NCBI GenBank assembly: GCA_036381175.1 | Contig: DASVDI010000006.1 | Span: 62,001 to 126,000, forward strand | DNA from: JAJUFS01 sp036381175 | GTDB taxonomy: Bacteria; Pseudomonadota; Gammaproteobacteria; Natronospirales; JAJUFS01 | Length of the DNA: 64,000 bases | Reading direction: 5' to 3' | Part shown: piece after piece, positions 25,289-34,095 of the stretch | Position numbering within the stretch: position 1 is the stretch's first letter | How the letters are laid out: each line of letters opens with the position of its first letter | Notes under the pieces: generated by a model | What the model was told of the DNA's origin: nothing | The model's input: only the letters and a program-made list of their open reading frames with translations | Databases searched by the model: none | Translations under genes and position numbers: made by a program

Positions 25289-25807
25289 ATGAACACCTTG
25301 ATCCTCATCGGTCCCATGGGCGCGGGCAAAACGTCGATCGGCCGCCGGCTGGCGGAGGTGCTCGGCTTGCCGTTTCTCGATACCGATCATGAAATACGCG
25401 AGCGCGCCGGTGTCGATATTGATTTCATTTTCGAGAAGGAAGGCGAAGCAGGTTTTCGTCGCCGGGAAGCGATGGTGTTCGCGGATCTCGTTGACGAATC
25501 CGCCGTCGTTGCGACAGGCGGAGGCATCGTGCTTGATGCTGCAAATCGGGAGCGCATGAAAGAGCGCGGCAATGTCGTTTTCCTGGAGACAAGCGTTGAC
25601 TGGCAACTCGCGCGCACGCGGCGCGGCCGGCATCGCCCGTTGCTGGACACCGAAGACCCGCGCAGCCGCCTCGAGGAAATCTATGCCGTGCGCGAGCCTT
25701 TGTACCGCGAGTGCGCGACTGTCACCGTAAACACCGATGGACGTCGCGTCGCCACCGTAGCCAGCGCCGTGATGGACGCATTGCGCGATGCAGGGATTTG
25801 CCCATGA
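25289..25807 (+). CDS. aroK: Shikimate kinase
   Basis: Phosphorylates shikimate in the aromatic amino acid pathway. The 172-residue protein has the P-loop LIGPMGAGKTSIGRRLA near residue 7, the shikimate-binding DTDHEIRERAG and FRRREAMV, and the VATGGGIVLD motif. The lid region RGRHRPLL is also present. Start ATG 25289. It overlaps aroB by four bases, a conserved pair downstream of pilQ in many gammaproteobacteria; here the Ig-like gene intervenes. Confidence 0.97.
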   Translation: MNTLILIGPMGAGKTSIGRRLAEVLGLPFLDTDHEIRERAGVDIDFIFEKEGEAGFRRREAMVFADLVDESAVVATGGGIVLDAANRERMKERGNVVFLETSVDWQLARTRRGRHRPLLDTEDPRSRLEEIYAVREPLYRECATVTVNTDGRRVATVASAVMDALRDAGICP

Positions 25808-26868
25808 GCCACGTGAAAGTCCATCACCGGAACGGGGAATACGACGTTGTCATTGGCGCGGGTATTCTCGCCAACTCCGATCTGCGAAATGTCCTTAGCA
25901 CGCGCCCGGGACTGATTGTCACGGATAAAAATGTCGCCCCGCTCTGGCTGGATCACTTGCGCGCGACGTTACCCGCCGCGGAAACGTTGGTTCTTCCCGC
26001 GGGTGAAACAACGAAAACGCTCGAAACTGTCGAAGGGATCTGGTCTTTCCTCGCAGAAAAAAATCTTGGCCGCGACGCGGTGTTGATCGCGCTCGGCGGC
26101 GGCGTCATCGGCGACATGACAGGATTTGCCGCAGCCTGCTGGATGCGCGGTATCGATTTCATCCAGATACCGACCACATTGCTCGCGCAGGTCGATTCAT
26201 CTATCGGCGGCAAGACCGGTGTCGATCTGCCCGCCGGCAAGAATCTCGTCGGCGCGTTTCACCAGCCGCTCACCGTGTTTGCCGACACCGACACGTTGCA
26301 AACGCTCCCCGAGCGCGAGTATTTCTCCGGCATGGCAGAAATCGTCAAGGCCGCGCTAATCGCGGATAAGGTTTTTTTCAGCTGGCTTGAGATGAACGCG
26401 AGTGCGTTGCGCGCACGCGAGCCGGATGCGCTCTCGCACGCGATTCAACGCAGCTGCGAAATCAAGGCAGCGATCGTCACGGCCGACGAACGCGAGCATG
26501 GCCAACGTGCGCTGCTCAACCTCGGCCACACCTTCGCGCATGCGCTGGAAAGCACAGCGGGTTACGAACGCTTTCTTCACGGCGAAGCTGTTGCCGTCGG
26601 GCTCGTGCTTGCGGCCAGACTGTCTGAACAACAATGCAACCTCGATCCTGCGCTGCGTCCCCGGCTGGAAGCCCTGCTTGGGGAATTCGATCTGCCCGTT
26701 CGCCTGCCGGCGGATGTGAAGCCCGACAAACTCCTGCACGCCATGCGCCTCGACAAGAAACACACGCGCGCGAACTGGCGGCTGATTCTGCTGGAAGCCA
26801 CCGGCGCTGCCATCGTGCGCGAATTCGCCGACGAGAACGCTGTCCGGCGCGCACTGGGCGCTTCCTGA
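25804..26868 (+). CDS. aroB: 3-dehydroquinate synthase
   Basis: Converts DAHP to 3-dehydroquinate, the second step of the shikimate pathway, using NAD and a divalent metal. The 354-residue protein has PAGETTKTLETVEGIWSFL, the NAD-binding ALGGGVIGDMTGFAAA, and IPTTLLAQVDSSIGGKTGVD with the following PAGKNLVGAFHQP. The metal ligands are in RALLNLGHTFAHALE and the later HGEAVAVG. Start ATG 25804 inside the aroK stop; upstream in-frame codons would only read through aroK in another frame. Confidence 0.97.
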   Translation: MSHVKVHHRNGEYDVVIGAGILANSDLRNVLSTRPGLIVTDKNVAPLWLDHLRATLPAAETLVLPAGETTKTLETVEGIWSFLAEKNLGRDAVLIALGGGVIGDMTGFAAACWMRGIDFIQIPTTLLAQVDSSIGGKTGVDLPAGKNLVGAFHQPLTVFADTDTLQTLPEREYFSGMAEIVKAALIADKVFFSWLEMNASALRAREPDALSHAIQRSCEIKAAIVTADEREHGQRALLNLGHTFAHALESTAGYERFLHGEAVAVGLVLAARLSEQQCNLDPALRPRLEALLGEFDLPVRLPADVKPDKLLHAMRLDKKHTRANWRLILLEATGAAIVREFADENAVRRALGAS

Positions 26869-26915
26869 GTGCATGGTAGAATCGCGGCTCGAATCGCAAC
26901 GCTACGACGAGTCCG

Positions 26916-27647
26916 ATGAACAAGAATCCGTCCCTTCTTTCCGACAAAACCATTCCCGTTGACGAGCGCCTGATTGTCGCGCTCGACGTGCCGGATGCCG
27001 GCGCCGCGCGCGAACTCGTGGCAACGCTCGGCGATGCCGTGAAGTTCTACAAGATCGGCATGGAGCTGTTCATGACCGACGGCTATTTCGCGCTGCTGGA
27101 CGAACTCGTTCAAGCGGGGAAAAAAGTGTTCGTTGATTTGAAATTCTTTGATGTACCCGCGACCGTCGGCTCGGCCATCCGGCAGCTTTCCACGCGCGGC
27201 GCCACCTTCGCGACCGTGCACGGCAACCAGGCGGTGATGGAAGCCGCGGGTGAAAACAAGGGCGACCTGAAAGTCCTCGCCGTTACCGTGCTAACCAGTC
27301 TTGATCGTGGTGATCTCGATGATCTCGGTTTCGCGGTGGATGTCGAAAAGCTCGTGCTCTCCCGCGCGCGCCGCGCGCTCGAAGCCGGTTGCGATGGCGT
27401 CGTGTCTTCCGGCATGGAAGCGGCTGCATTGCGCAGCGAGCTCGGACCGCGCCTGATGGTTGTCACACCGGGAATTCGTCCCGTCGAGAATCGCCCGGCT
27501 GACGATCAGAAAAGAGTCGTCACACCCGCGCAAGCCTTTCGCAATGGCGCCGATTACATCGTCGTTGGCCGGCCGATTCGCGGCGCCGCCGATCCGCGCG
27601 CCGCCGCGGAACATATCCAGGCGGAAATCGCCGCGGTCTTCGCATGA
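26916..27647 (+). CDS. pyrF: Orotidine 5'-phosphate decarboxylase
   Basis: Last step of UMP synthesis. The 243-residue protein has the (beta/alpha)8 signatures LIVALDVPDA near the N-terminus, the catalytic VFVDLKFFDVPATV (Lys-Asp-x-Asp-type centre) and VTVLTSLDRGDL. The phosphate-binding MVVTPGIRPVENRPADDQKR is followed by DYIVVGRPI. The segment reads KFFD where many family members have KLHD; the catalytic Asp and Lys are kept. It overlaps hemE by four bases. Confidence 0.96.
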   Translation: MNKNPSLLSDKTIPVDERLIVALDVPDAGAARELVATLGDAVKFYKIGMELFMTDGYFALLDELVQAGKKVFVDLKFFDVPATVGSAIRQLSTRGATFATVHGNQAVMEAAGENKGDLKVLAVTVLTSLDRGDLDDLGFAVDVEKLVLSRARRALEAGCDGVVSSGMEAAALRSELGPRLMVVTPGIRPVENRPADDQKRVVTPAQAFRNGADYIVVGRPIRGAADPRAAAEHIQAEIAAVFA

Positions 27648-28726
27648 GCGCGAACCTGCAGAATGATCTTCTCCTGCGCGCGCTGTTGCGCGAACCTGTA
27701 GAACGCACGCCGGTATGGATGATGCGCCAGGCCGGACGCTATTTGCCGGAGTACCGCGAAACACGCGCGAAGGCCGGTTCGTTCGTCAAGCTCATGAAGA
27801 ATCCGGAACTCGCCTGCGAAGTCACTCTGCAGCCGCTAGCGCGTTACCCGCTCGATGCCGCAATTCTTTTCTCCGATATTCTCACCATTCCCGATGCGAT
27901 GGGCCTCGGGCTTTACTTCGAAACCGGCGAAGGTCCGAAATTCGAACGTCCTGTCCGTGACGCGCGCGCCATTGATGCGCTCGGCATTCCCGACCCGGAA
28001 CAATCACTGCGTTACGTGATGGATGCGGTGCGTACCATTCGCCGCGAACTCGCAGGACGTGTTCCGCTGATCGGTTTTTCCGGCAGCCCATGGACGCTCG
28101 CGACATACATGATCGAAGGCGGTTCCAGCAAGGATTTCTCGCGCGTGAAAGGCATGATTTACAGCGATCCGGATGCCGCGCATCGCCTGCTCGCGAAACT
28201 CGCCGACAGCGTCGCCGTTTATCTCGCCGCACAGATTGCGGCCGGTGCGCAGGCTGTGCAGATTTTCGACACGTGGGGTGGCGCGTTGAGTGATGCCGCG
28301 TATCGCGAATTTTCATTGCAGTACATGCAACGCATTGTTGAACAATTGCCGAAGGAATCGGACGGCCGGCGCGTGCCCGTCATCCTGTTCACCAAGAACG
28401 GCGGGCTCTGGCTGGAAGCGATGGCGGAAACCGGCTGCGACGCGCTCGGTATCGACTGGACGTGCAATATCGGCGACGCGCGCCGTCGCGTCGGTGACAA
28501 GGTGGCATTGCAGGGAAACCTGGATCCCGGGGTGCTGTATGGATCACCGGAACGAATTCGTGCGGAAGTCGAAAACGTACTCGCGGACTTCGGAACCGGA
28601 TCAGGCCACGTCTTCAATCTTGGCCACGGCATTACGCCTGGTGTCGATCCCGAACACGCCGGCGCGATGATTGCTGCCGTACATGAGCTGAGTCCGCAGT
28701 ATCATGGGAAGAATGGACAGGATTAA
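27644..28726 (+). CDS. hemE: Uroporphyrinogen decarboxylase
   Basis: Removes four carboxyl groups from uroporphyrinogen III in heme synthesis. The 360-residue protein has PVWMMRQAGRYLPEYRETR near residue 24 and ILFSDILTIPDAMGLGLYFE with the catalytic Asp. GFSGSPWTLATYMIEGG and LGIDWTCNIGDARRRVGDKV follow. The normal family ends soon after QYHG. Here the last codons and the TAA stop (28724-28726) are read from the left terminal repeat of the neighbouring GxxExxY cassette. The stop overlaps that gene's stop on the other strand in the palindrome TTAA. Confidence 0.97.
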   Translation: MSANLQNDLLLRALLREPVERTPVWMMRQAGRYLPEYRETRAKAGSFVKLMKNPELACEVTLQPLARYPLDAAILFSDILTIPDAMGLGLYFETGEGPKFERPVRDARAIDALGIPDPEQSLRYVMDAVRTIRRELAGRVPLIGFSGSPWTLATYMIEGGSSKDFSRVKGMIYSDPDAAHRLLAKLADSVAVYLAAQIAAGAQAVQIFDTWGGALSDAAYREFSLQYMQRIVEQLPKESDGRRVPVILFTKNGGLWLEAMAETGCDALGIDWTCNIGDARRRVGDKVALQGNLDPGVLYGSPERIRAEVENVLADFGTGSGHVFNLGHGITPGVDPEHAGAMIAAVHELSPQYHGKNGQD

Positions 28727-28752
28727 CAGGATTTTTCAGAATTTACAGGATT
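28712..28752 (+). repeat. Left 41-bp terminal inverted repeat
   Basis: Contains three copies of ACAGGATT (from 28717, 28726 and 28745). It encodes the last hemE residues and stop on the plus strand and the last residues and TAA stop of the GxxExxY protein on the minus strand. Confidence 0.95.
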
Positions 28753-29118
28753 TCTGTATGTCTTGAATTTCCTGCGGACGGCGACACTCTTGCCAAAATT
28801 GATGAGCAGTCCCGTCTCAAAACCTGTTGCACAAAGATAGTTGACCAGCTGCAGTTCATGCTCTTTCGCGAGCGATACCGCCGCCTTGATCTCACAAATG
28901 ACGGAGCGCTCGATCAGAAGATCGGCGTAGTAATCGCCGACAGGCTCGTTTCCGTAAAACACCGGGATTGGAAACTGCTGCTGAACGAGCAATCCTGTCT
29001 GACGCAGCTCGAGGCCAAGCGCATTTTCATAGACCTTCTCGAGGAACCCACCACCGAGCTGTTTATGGACAGTAAATGCAGCACCAATAATTTGTTGCGT
29101 TACGTCCTTGTATCGCAT
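28723..29118 (-). CDS. GxxExxY protein (PD-(D/E)XK nuclease-like)
   Basis: A 131-residue protein with the name-giving G24-x-x-E27-x-x-Y30 motif. It also has a nuclease-like core: Asp66 in YYADLLI, then Glu76-x-Lys78 in VICEIKA, then Gln90-x-x-x-Tyr94 in HELQLVNYL. The last is the QxxxY motif of RecB-type nucleases. The spacing fits an active PD-(D/E)XK site, though activity is not known to me. The last residues and TAA stop are encoded by the left inverted repeat, so repeat and gene appear to move as a unit. It converges on hemE and shares four stop-codon bases with it. Confidence 0.88.
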   Translation of the reverse strand: MRYKDVTQQIIGAAFTVHKQLGGGFLEKVYENALGLELRQTGLLVQQQFPIPVFYGNEPVGDYYADLLIERSVICEIKAAVSLAKEHELQLVNYLCATGFETGLLINFGKSVAVRRKFKTYRNPVNSEKSC

Positions 29119-29139
29119 CTTCTAACCTGACCTGTTTTT

Positions 29140-29180
29140 AATCCTGTAAATTCTGAAAAATCCTGTTAATCCTGTCCATT
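29140..29180 (-). repeat. Right 41-bp terminal inverted repeat
   Basis: Exact reverse complement of 28712-28752. It lies 22 bases upstream of the GxxExxY ATG, so its AT-rich inner half could also contribute to that gene's promoter. The fadD stop is 12 bases away on the other side. Confidence 0.95.
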
Positions 29181-29191
29181 GCTTTTCTTCA

Positions 29192-30856
29192 TTATTCGTC
29201 CCGCAACGCGCGCCGCAGAATCTTCCCGACATTCGTCTTCGGCAACTCGCTGCGGAACTCGACATGCTTCGGCACCTTGTAGCCGGTAAGTTCCTTGCGC
29301 GCGAAGTCTTTCAATTCCTTTTCCGTGAGCGCTTCGTCTTTCTTCACGACAACGATCTTCACGACTTCACCCGACTCCTCGTCGGGCGCGCCGATGGCAG
29401 CAACTTCGAGCACGCCGGGATGCATGGCGATCACGTCTTCGATTTCGTTCGGGTAGACGTTGAAACCGGACACGAGAATCATGTCCTTCTTGCGATCGAC
29501 AATGAAGAAATATCCCTTCTCGTCCATGCGCGCCATGTCGCCGGTGCGCAGCCAGCCATCCGGCGATAACTGCTTCGCGGTTTCATCGGGACGATTCCAG
29601 TATTCCTTCATCACCTGCGGACCCTTGACGCAAAGCTCGCCGACTTCACCCATCGCCACTTCATTGCCGTCTTCATCCACGATCTTTTCATCCGTCGAGG
29701 GAAGCGGCAGGCCAATGGAACCGGTGAATTCCGTCGCGCCAAGTATGTTCGCGTTTGTCACTGGCGAGGCTTCCGTCAGGCCGTAGCCTTGCGTCAGTCC
29801 CTTGCCCGTCACTTTCTGCCAGCGTTCGGCCACGGAACGCTGCACGGCCATACCGCCGCCCAGCGCAAACTTCAGCTCGCTGAAGTCGAGGTCAGAAAAC
29901 CCTTCCGTGTTCAGCAAGCCGTTGAACAAGGTGTTCACGCCGGTGATCGCAGTGAACGGCTGCTTGCCCAGTTCCTTCACAAAGGCTTTCATGTCGCGCG
30001 GATTGGTGATGAGAATGTTCAACCCGCCGAGATTCATGAACAGCAGGCAATTCACGGTCAATGAAAAGATGTGGTACAGCGGCAGCGCGCAGATCGCCTT
30101 TTCCTGTCCTTCCGCGAACATGTCGCCGGCCCAGTGCTTGAGCTGCAGGAAATTCGCAATCATGTTGCCGTGCGTGAGCACCGCGCCTTTCGAAACGCCC
30201 GTCGTGCCGCCCGTGTACTGCAAAAACGCACAGTCGTCCTGCGAAAGGTCCACTTCATCCAGCGTCTGCCATTTGCCTTCGCTGATCGCCTTGTGAAAGG
30301 AAATCGCGCCCGGAATATTCCAGGCCGGCACCATTTTCTTCACGCGCTTGACGACGAAATTCACCAGCGCGGATTTCGGGAACGGCAGCATGTCGCCGAT
30401 GCGCGTAGTCATGACCGTTTTCACGTCGGTCTTGTCGATGACCTTCTCAAGCGTGGTCGCGAAATTCTCGAGGATGACGATCGCCTTTGCGCCCGAATCC
30501 TTGAGCTGGTGTTCCAGCTCGCGCGCCGTGTACAGCGGATTCACGTTGACTACCACGAGGCCTGCGCGCAACACACCCGAAAGCGCGACCGGATACTGCA
30601 GCAGGTTCGGCATCATGATGGCGACGCGATCGCCCTTCTTCAGGCCCGCGACTTTCTGCAGGAACGCCGCGAAATACCGGCTTTGCTGATCGATATCCGC
30701 ATAGGTCAGCACCTTGCCCATGTTCGAGAATGCCGGCAGGTCGCGGTACCGCTCGAAGCTCGTGTCCAGCATGTGCCGCAGGGACGTGAAACGGGTCGCG
30801 TCGATTTCGGCAGGCGCACCGGGTGGGTAATGTTTCAACCAGATCTTTTCGACCAC
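29192..30856 (-). CDS. fadD: Long-chain fatty acid-CoA ligase FadD
   Basis: Activates fatty acids to acyl-CoA for beta-oxidation or lipid synthesis. The 554-residue adenylate-forming enzyme has the P-loop-like YTGGTTGVSKGAVLTHGN near residue 215 and TQGYGLTEASPVTNAN. The hinge DGWLRTGDMARMDEKGYFFI, VDRKKDMILVSGFNVYPNEI and the catalytic Lys region LPKTNVGKILRR follow. The start is a GTG at 30856 with a GAGGAG site upstream. It is monocistronic by position; no FadR- or PsrA-type operator could be assigned by eye. Confidence 0.95.
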   Translation of the reverse strand: MVEKIWLKHYPPGAPAEIDATRFTSLRHMLDTSFERYRDLPAFSNMGKVLTYADIDQQSRYFAAFLQKVAGLKKGDRVAIMMPNLLQYPVALSGVLRAGLVVVNVNPLYTARELEHQLKDSGAKAIVILENFATTLEKVIDKTDVKTVMTTRIGDMLPFPKSALVNFVVKRVKKMVPAWNIPGAISFHKAISEGKWQTLDEVDLSQDDCAFLQYTGGTTGVSKGAVLTHGNMIANFLQLKHWAGDMFAEGQEKAICALPLYHIFSLTVNCLLFMNLGGLNILITNPRDMKAFVKELGKQPFTAITGVNTLFNGLLNTEGFSDLDFSELKFALGGGMAVQRSVAERWQKVTGKGLTQGYGLTEASPVTNANILGATEFTGSIGLPLPSTDEKIVDEDGNEVAMGEVGELCVKGPQVMKEYWNRPDETAKQLSPDGWLRTGDMARMDEKGYFFIVDRKKDMILVSGFNVYPNEIEDVIAMHPGVLEVAAIGAPDEESGEVVKIVVVKKDEALTEKELKDFARKELTGYKVPKHVEFRSELPKTNVGKILRRALRDE

Positions 30857-31099
30857 GGCGAAGCTCCTCGATATCTATTGTTGATGGTTGTCGGCCAAAG
30901 GTGCCGGCAATCCGGTTGGCCGTAATTCCACAATATACAGGGTATAGCACCCGGCGAGGCGCCGGGGCAAGGCGAGCAATCCGGGAAAAATCGTGAGGAA
31001 ACAACCGCTTCGCGGCGAAAACGCGCCGCGGCCCACCTTTAACCGGAAACTGGCGATCGCTACACTTCGCCGCTTCCAACGAAGCCCTTGCGATCACTG

Positions 31100-31783
31100 A
31101 TGCATACACTCCGACTTGTCACGCTGGATCTCGACGACACGCTCTGGGCGATCGCGCCGGTCATCGCGCGCGCGGAAAACGTGTTGCACGGCTGGTTGAC
31201 GGAAAATTGCCCGGCCACCGCCAGCCAGTTCTCGCCACAGGACCTGCGCGCGTTGCGCCAGGACGTCGAGAAACTGCACCCGGAGCTTGGCGACGACATC
31301 ACCGCCCTGCGCCGCCAGTCCATTCTTCTCGCCCTTCAACGCGGCGGCGATGACGAAGCGCTGGCCGACGCCGCTTTCGATGCCTTCTGGAGCGCACGTA
31401 ATACTGTTGATTGCTTCGAGGACGTGTTCCCTGCGCTTGCCCGCCTGAAATCGAAGTTCCTTGTTGCAGCGATCACCAATGGCAACGCCTGCGTGAAAAC
31501 GGCGGGTCTTGGGGAGTACTTCGATTTCACGCTTTCCGCACGCGACGCCGGTTGCGCGAAACCCGGCCGGGAAATATTCCGCCAGGCCTGCAAATTCGCG
31601 GGCGTCCAGCCGCACGAAACCCTGCACGCGGGCGATGACATCGACTGCGACGTGCGTGGCGCACTCGCCGCCGGCATGCACGCCGCCTGGATTCACCGCG
31701 ACACCCGCGTGACACGCCTGCTCGCCCCGCCCGCCCTCACCTTCCCCGATCTCACCGCACTCGCGGATCACCTCGCCGCCTGA
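31100..31783 (+). CDS. HAD-superfamily phosphatase (YigB-like)
   Basis: A 227-residue haloacid-dehalogenase-type hydrolase. Motif I is LDLDDTLW near residue 10, motif II Thr/Ser lies in VAAITNGN, motif III Lys in AGCAKPGREIF and motif IV in HAGDDIDCDVRGA. The helical cap between motifs I and II resembles YigB/phosphoglycolate phosphatase relatives, some of which act on FMN or related phosphates. Substrate is not determinable here. I chose ATG 31100; an in-frame TTG at 31088 would add four residues. Confidence 0.88.
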   Translation: MHTLRLVTLDLDDTLWAIAPVIARAENVLHGWLTENCPATASQFSPQDLRALRQDVEKLHPELGDDITALRRQSILLALQRGGDDEALADAAFDAFWSARNTVDCFEDVFPALARLKSKFLVAAITNGNACVKTAGLGEYFDFTLSARDAGCAKPGREIFRQACKFAGVQPHETLHAGDDIDCDVRGALAAGMHAAWIHRDTRVTRLLAPPALTFPDLTALADHLAA

Positions 31784-31795
31784 ACGCGACCCGCG

Positions 31796-31912
31796 TCGCA
31801 AAATCCGGCAAAACCTGAACGAATCGTAGAAACAAGCCGCGTAGCCTGACCCTCCCCGCGGCGCCATCGCGCATGCCGCACGGAACGACACAAATCCCAA
31901 GGAGGGAATGTC
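31796..31912 (+). promoter_or_regulatory. Leader of propeller lipoprotein 1, duplicated before lipoprotein 2
   Basis: The 117 bases before the ATG at 31913 align with 34096-34210. Bases 31868-31893 are identical to 34168-34193, offset by exactly 2300 bases. A strong AAGGAGGG ribosome site precedes the ATG. The conservation of untranslated sequence suggests a shared promoter or a post-transcriptional element. Confidence 0.6.
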
Positions 31913-33946
31913 ATGCATATCAAATCACCCGTCCGCCTCGTGGCGGTAATTATCTCTTCCATATTGCTCACAGCGTGTGGTGGTGGCGGAACCACCCCAC
32001 CGCCTCCCGGCGGCACCAACCCGCCGGCGCCGGGTGGAACAACGCCCCCACCGGCAAATCCCTCGCCAACAGTTACCGTTGTCGAAACCGGCCCCGTCAT
32101 GGAGCTGACCTCCGTCACACTCACCGCGACCGTCAAGGATGCGGACGGCGACTTGGCCTACACCTGGACGCAAACTGCCGGCACACCGGTAGCGCTCACC
32201 GGCGGCGACAGCGCCGAACTTTCCTTCACTGCACCAAAAACAAGAAACAGCGAAACACTAGCCTTCGAAGTCACCGTGAATGACGGTGAAGCAACGGCGA
32301 CAACCAGCACAGAAGTCATCGTCGAAGAAGCGAACGGCGTGGTGTACTCGGGAATCGAAGAAACAGCCAGAATCGAGCACGTTTACTTCCATCATCCTGG
32401 GTTAGAAACGCCGCGCAAACTGAACCCGAATCTTGATTCAACCAATCATGAATTCAGCTCTGCATCCCCGATCTACCTGCTGCCCGATCACAAACATGTC
32501 ATTTACAAGTACGGCATTCGACTGGAAGACGGCTCCAACACGTTTAATTTATATAGAGCAGCACTGGATGGTAGCGACGAAACCGACATCACCGGCGACA
32601 TTGTCGAGAACGGTGCAATAGCCGCCATCAAGCTGTCGCCCGATGGCAAGTGGCTGGCGTTGACGGGCGATCTGGAAACGGACGAAAAGCGCGAGCTATT
32701 TGTCATGCCTGTGGATGGCAGCGAACCACGCCGCAAGATTTCCGGAGGTGCATCGACTGAGAATGGCGATGTTTCTGCAGACCACTTCTACTGGTCGCCC
32801 GACAGCACGCAGTTGTTGTTCGGTGGTGATATAAACATCGATGAACGCTACGAGGTGTTCGTTGCGAATATTTCCGAGAGCAATCCGCTACGGATCTCGG
32901 CTGAAGGAATAGCACAGAACAACGCCAACCTCTTCATAGACGTTGTAGAAGGGACGCCATTCGCGTGGTCGCCGGATGGCGAATACATCACATTCATCGA
33001 ACAAGCAAACGTCGATGCACCGGTAGAGCTCACCGCCGCAAAACGGGACGGTAGCAACCGCGATATGGTTATGAACAACGATCCATCGCAGAGATTGAAG
33101 TTCGAGTGGTCAAATCAAGGAAAACTCGCGTTTATCTTCGGGATAGAAGATGAATGGGAAGACCTTTTTATCTACGATCCTGCCACTGGTTTCGATGTTT
33201 GGGTCGGAGGTGCAAGGGCCATCGTGAACGAAAGTGGCATCGGGATCGGAAAAGTACGCAAGTTCCAATGGTCATCCGACGGCGAATCCCTCGCGTTCAC
33301 GCTGGAGCGCAGCATCACGAATATCGGTGTCTTCGTAGTCCCTGCTGGTGCCATCAGCCCTGATGATCGCGTTCGTATCGATGGTGAGACTGACGAAGCG
33401 GCAAGCGTTGCAAATTTCGCGCCTGACGTGAGCTGGCTTCCAGATAACCGCCGTTTTCTGTTCACAAAGCGTATAGCGGGTCTGGAGCGCCTTTACGCCA
33501 ATGGCATTGAAGGCACTCCGCCTACCGATATCTCCGGAGAATTCGCAGGCATCACCTCTGGCGTTACCTCCTCCTACTGCACATCGCCCGACGGCGAATA
33601 CATAATATTTAACGCCGATATCGCCGGAGACGGCAACTCACATCTCTATCGTGCGAGAACGGACGGTACCGAACGGCGCACCGTAACCGGCGATATCATC
33701 CATGCTGACGGAATCGAAACAACCTTTAGAAATGGCAGTTGCTGGTCGCCCGATGGGACACAGGTACTATTTGAGGGCGATCTGGAGCAGAACGGATTCG
33801 GTCAGTTATTCGCCGTTCCTGGCGACAGCACTGATGGACGGGATCGCATCCGCGTTTCCAACCTTTTGGAAACAGACGGTAATGCAGATGGATTTCCTGA
33901 CGGTCGATGGACAGAAGCCGTCTGGGTCGGACCAGATGCCAAGTAG
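31913..33946 (+). CDS. Lipoprotein with PKD-like domain and TolB/PD40-type beta-propeller
   Basis: A 677-residue exported protein. The signal peptide ends in lipobox SILLTAC, then Gly- and Pro-rich spacers and a PKD/Ig-like domain (about residues 50-135, with LAYTWTQTAGTPVALTGG). The rest is a seven-blade propeller made of PD40 repeats: SPDGKWLALTGD, WSPDSTQLLFGGD, WSPDGEYITFIE, WSSDGESLAFTLE, WLPDNRRFLFTKR, SPDGEYIIFNAD, WSPDGTQVLFEGD. Such proteins usually bind partners at the cell surface or periplasm. TTA, AGA and ATA codons are frequent compared with housekeeping neighbours, hinting at a different history. Followed by a strong terminator. Confidence 0.85.
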   Translation: MHIKSPVRLVAVIISSILLTACGGGGTTPPPPGGTNPPAPGGTTPPPANPSPTVTVVETGPVMELTSVTLTATVKDADGDLAYTWTQTAGTPVALTGGDSAELSFTAPKTRNSETLAFEVTVNDGEATATTSTEVIVEEANGVVYSGIEETARIEHVYFHHPGLETPRKLNPNLDSTNHEFSSASPIYLLPDHKHVIYKYGIRLEDGSNTFNLYRAALDGSDETDITGDIVENGAIAAIKLSPDGKWLALTGDLETDEKRELFVMPVDGSEPRRKISGGASTENGDVSADHFYWSPDSTQLLFGGDINIDERYEVFVANISESNPLRISAEGIAQNNANLFIDVVEGTPFAWSPDGEYITFIEQANVDAPVELTAAKRDGSNRDMVMNNDPSQRLKFEWSNQGKLAFIFGIEDEWEDLFIYDPATGFDVWVGGARAIVNESGIGIGKVRKFQWSSDGESLAFTLERSITNIGVFVVPAGAISPDDRVRIDGETDEAASVANFAPDVSWLPDNRRFLFTKRIAGLERLYANGIEGTPPTDISGEFAGITSGVTSSYCTSPDGEYIIFNADIAGDGNSHLYRARTDGTERRTVTGDIIHADGIETTFRNGSCWSPDGTQVLFEGDLEQNGFGQLFAVPGDSTDGRDRIRVSNLLETDGNADGFPDGRWTEAVWVGPDAK

Positions 33947-33957
33947 CTTCAGATAGC

Positions 33958-33993
33958 AAAAAAAAACGCCCGGCTCGCCGGGCGTTTTTTTTT
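33958..33993 (+). terminator. Rho-independent terminator after propeller lipoprotein 1
   Basis: An A-run, the stem ACGCCCGGC / GCCGGGCGT with a two-base loop, and a run of nine T, starting 11 bases after the stop codon. Confidence 0.92.
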
Positions 33994-34032
33994 GCAGCAA
34001 AGACCGGTGCTTCATCGTGCAAAACGAAGCGA

Positions 34033-34060
34033 TGTAGGAGCGGCATCCTGCCGCGAATCT
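34033..34060. repeat. REP-like palindrome, family C, half unit
   Basis: TGTAGGAGCGGCATCCTGCC followed by GCGAATC, matching the left arm of the unit at 40589-40647, without a matching right arm. It lies between the terminator and the duplicated leader. Confidence 0.7.
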
Positions 34061-34095
34061 TCACAAAACTCTCGCGGCTCTGCGCACGATCAACC

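Larger units (their letters stand above)
28712..29180. mobile_element. GxxExxY cassette bounded by perfect 41-bp inverted repeats
   Basis: The 469-base unit consists of a 41-bp arm at 28712-28752, one gene on the minus strand, and the exact reverse complement of the arm at 29140-29180. The match stops at base 41 on both the inner and outer sides. It is placed exactly at the 3' end of hemE. No target-site duplication is evident beside the arms and no transposase is inside. Calling it mobile is inference from the architecture. Confidence 0.6.

Noticed and set aside
28712..29180. Classical insertion sequence
   Set aside because: There are terminal inverted repeats but no transposase domain and no visible target-site duplication, so I describe it only as a candidate cassette.
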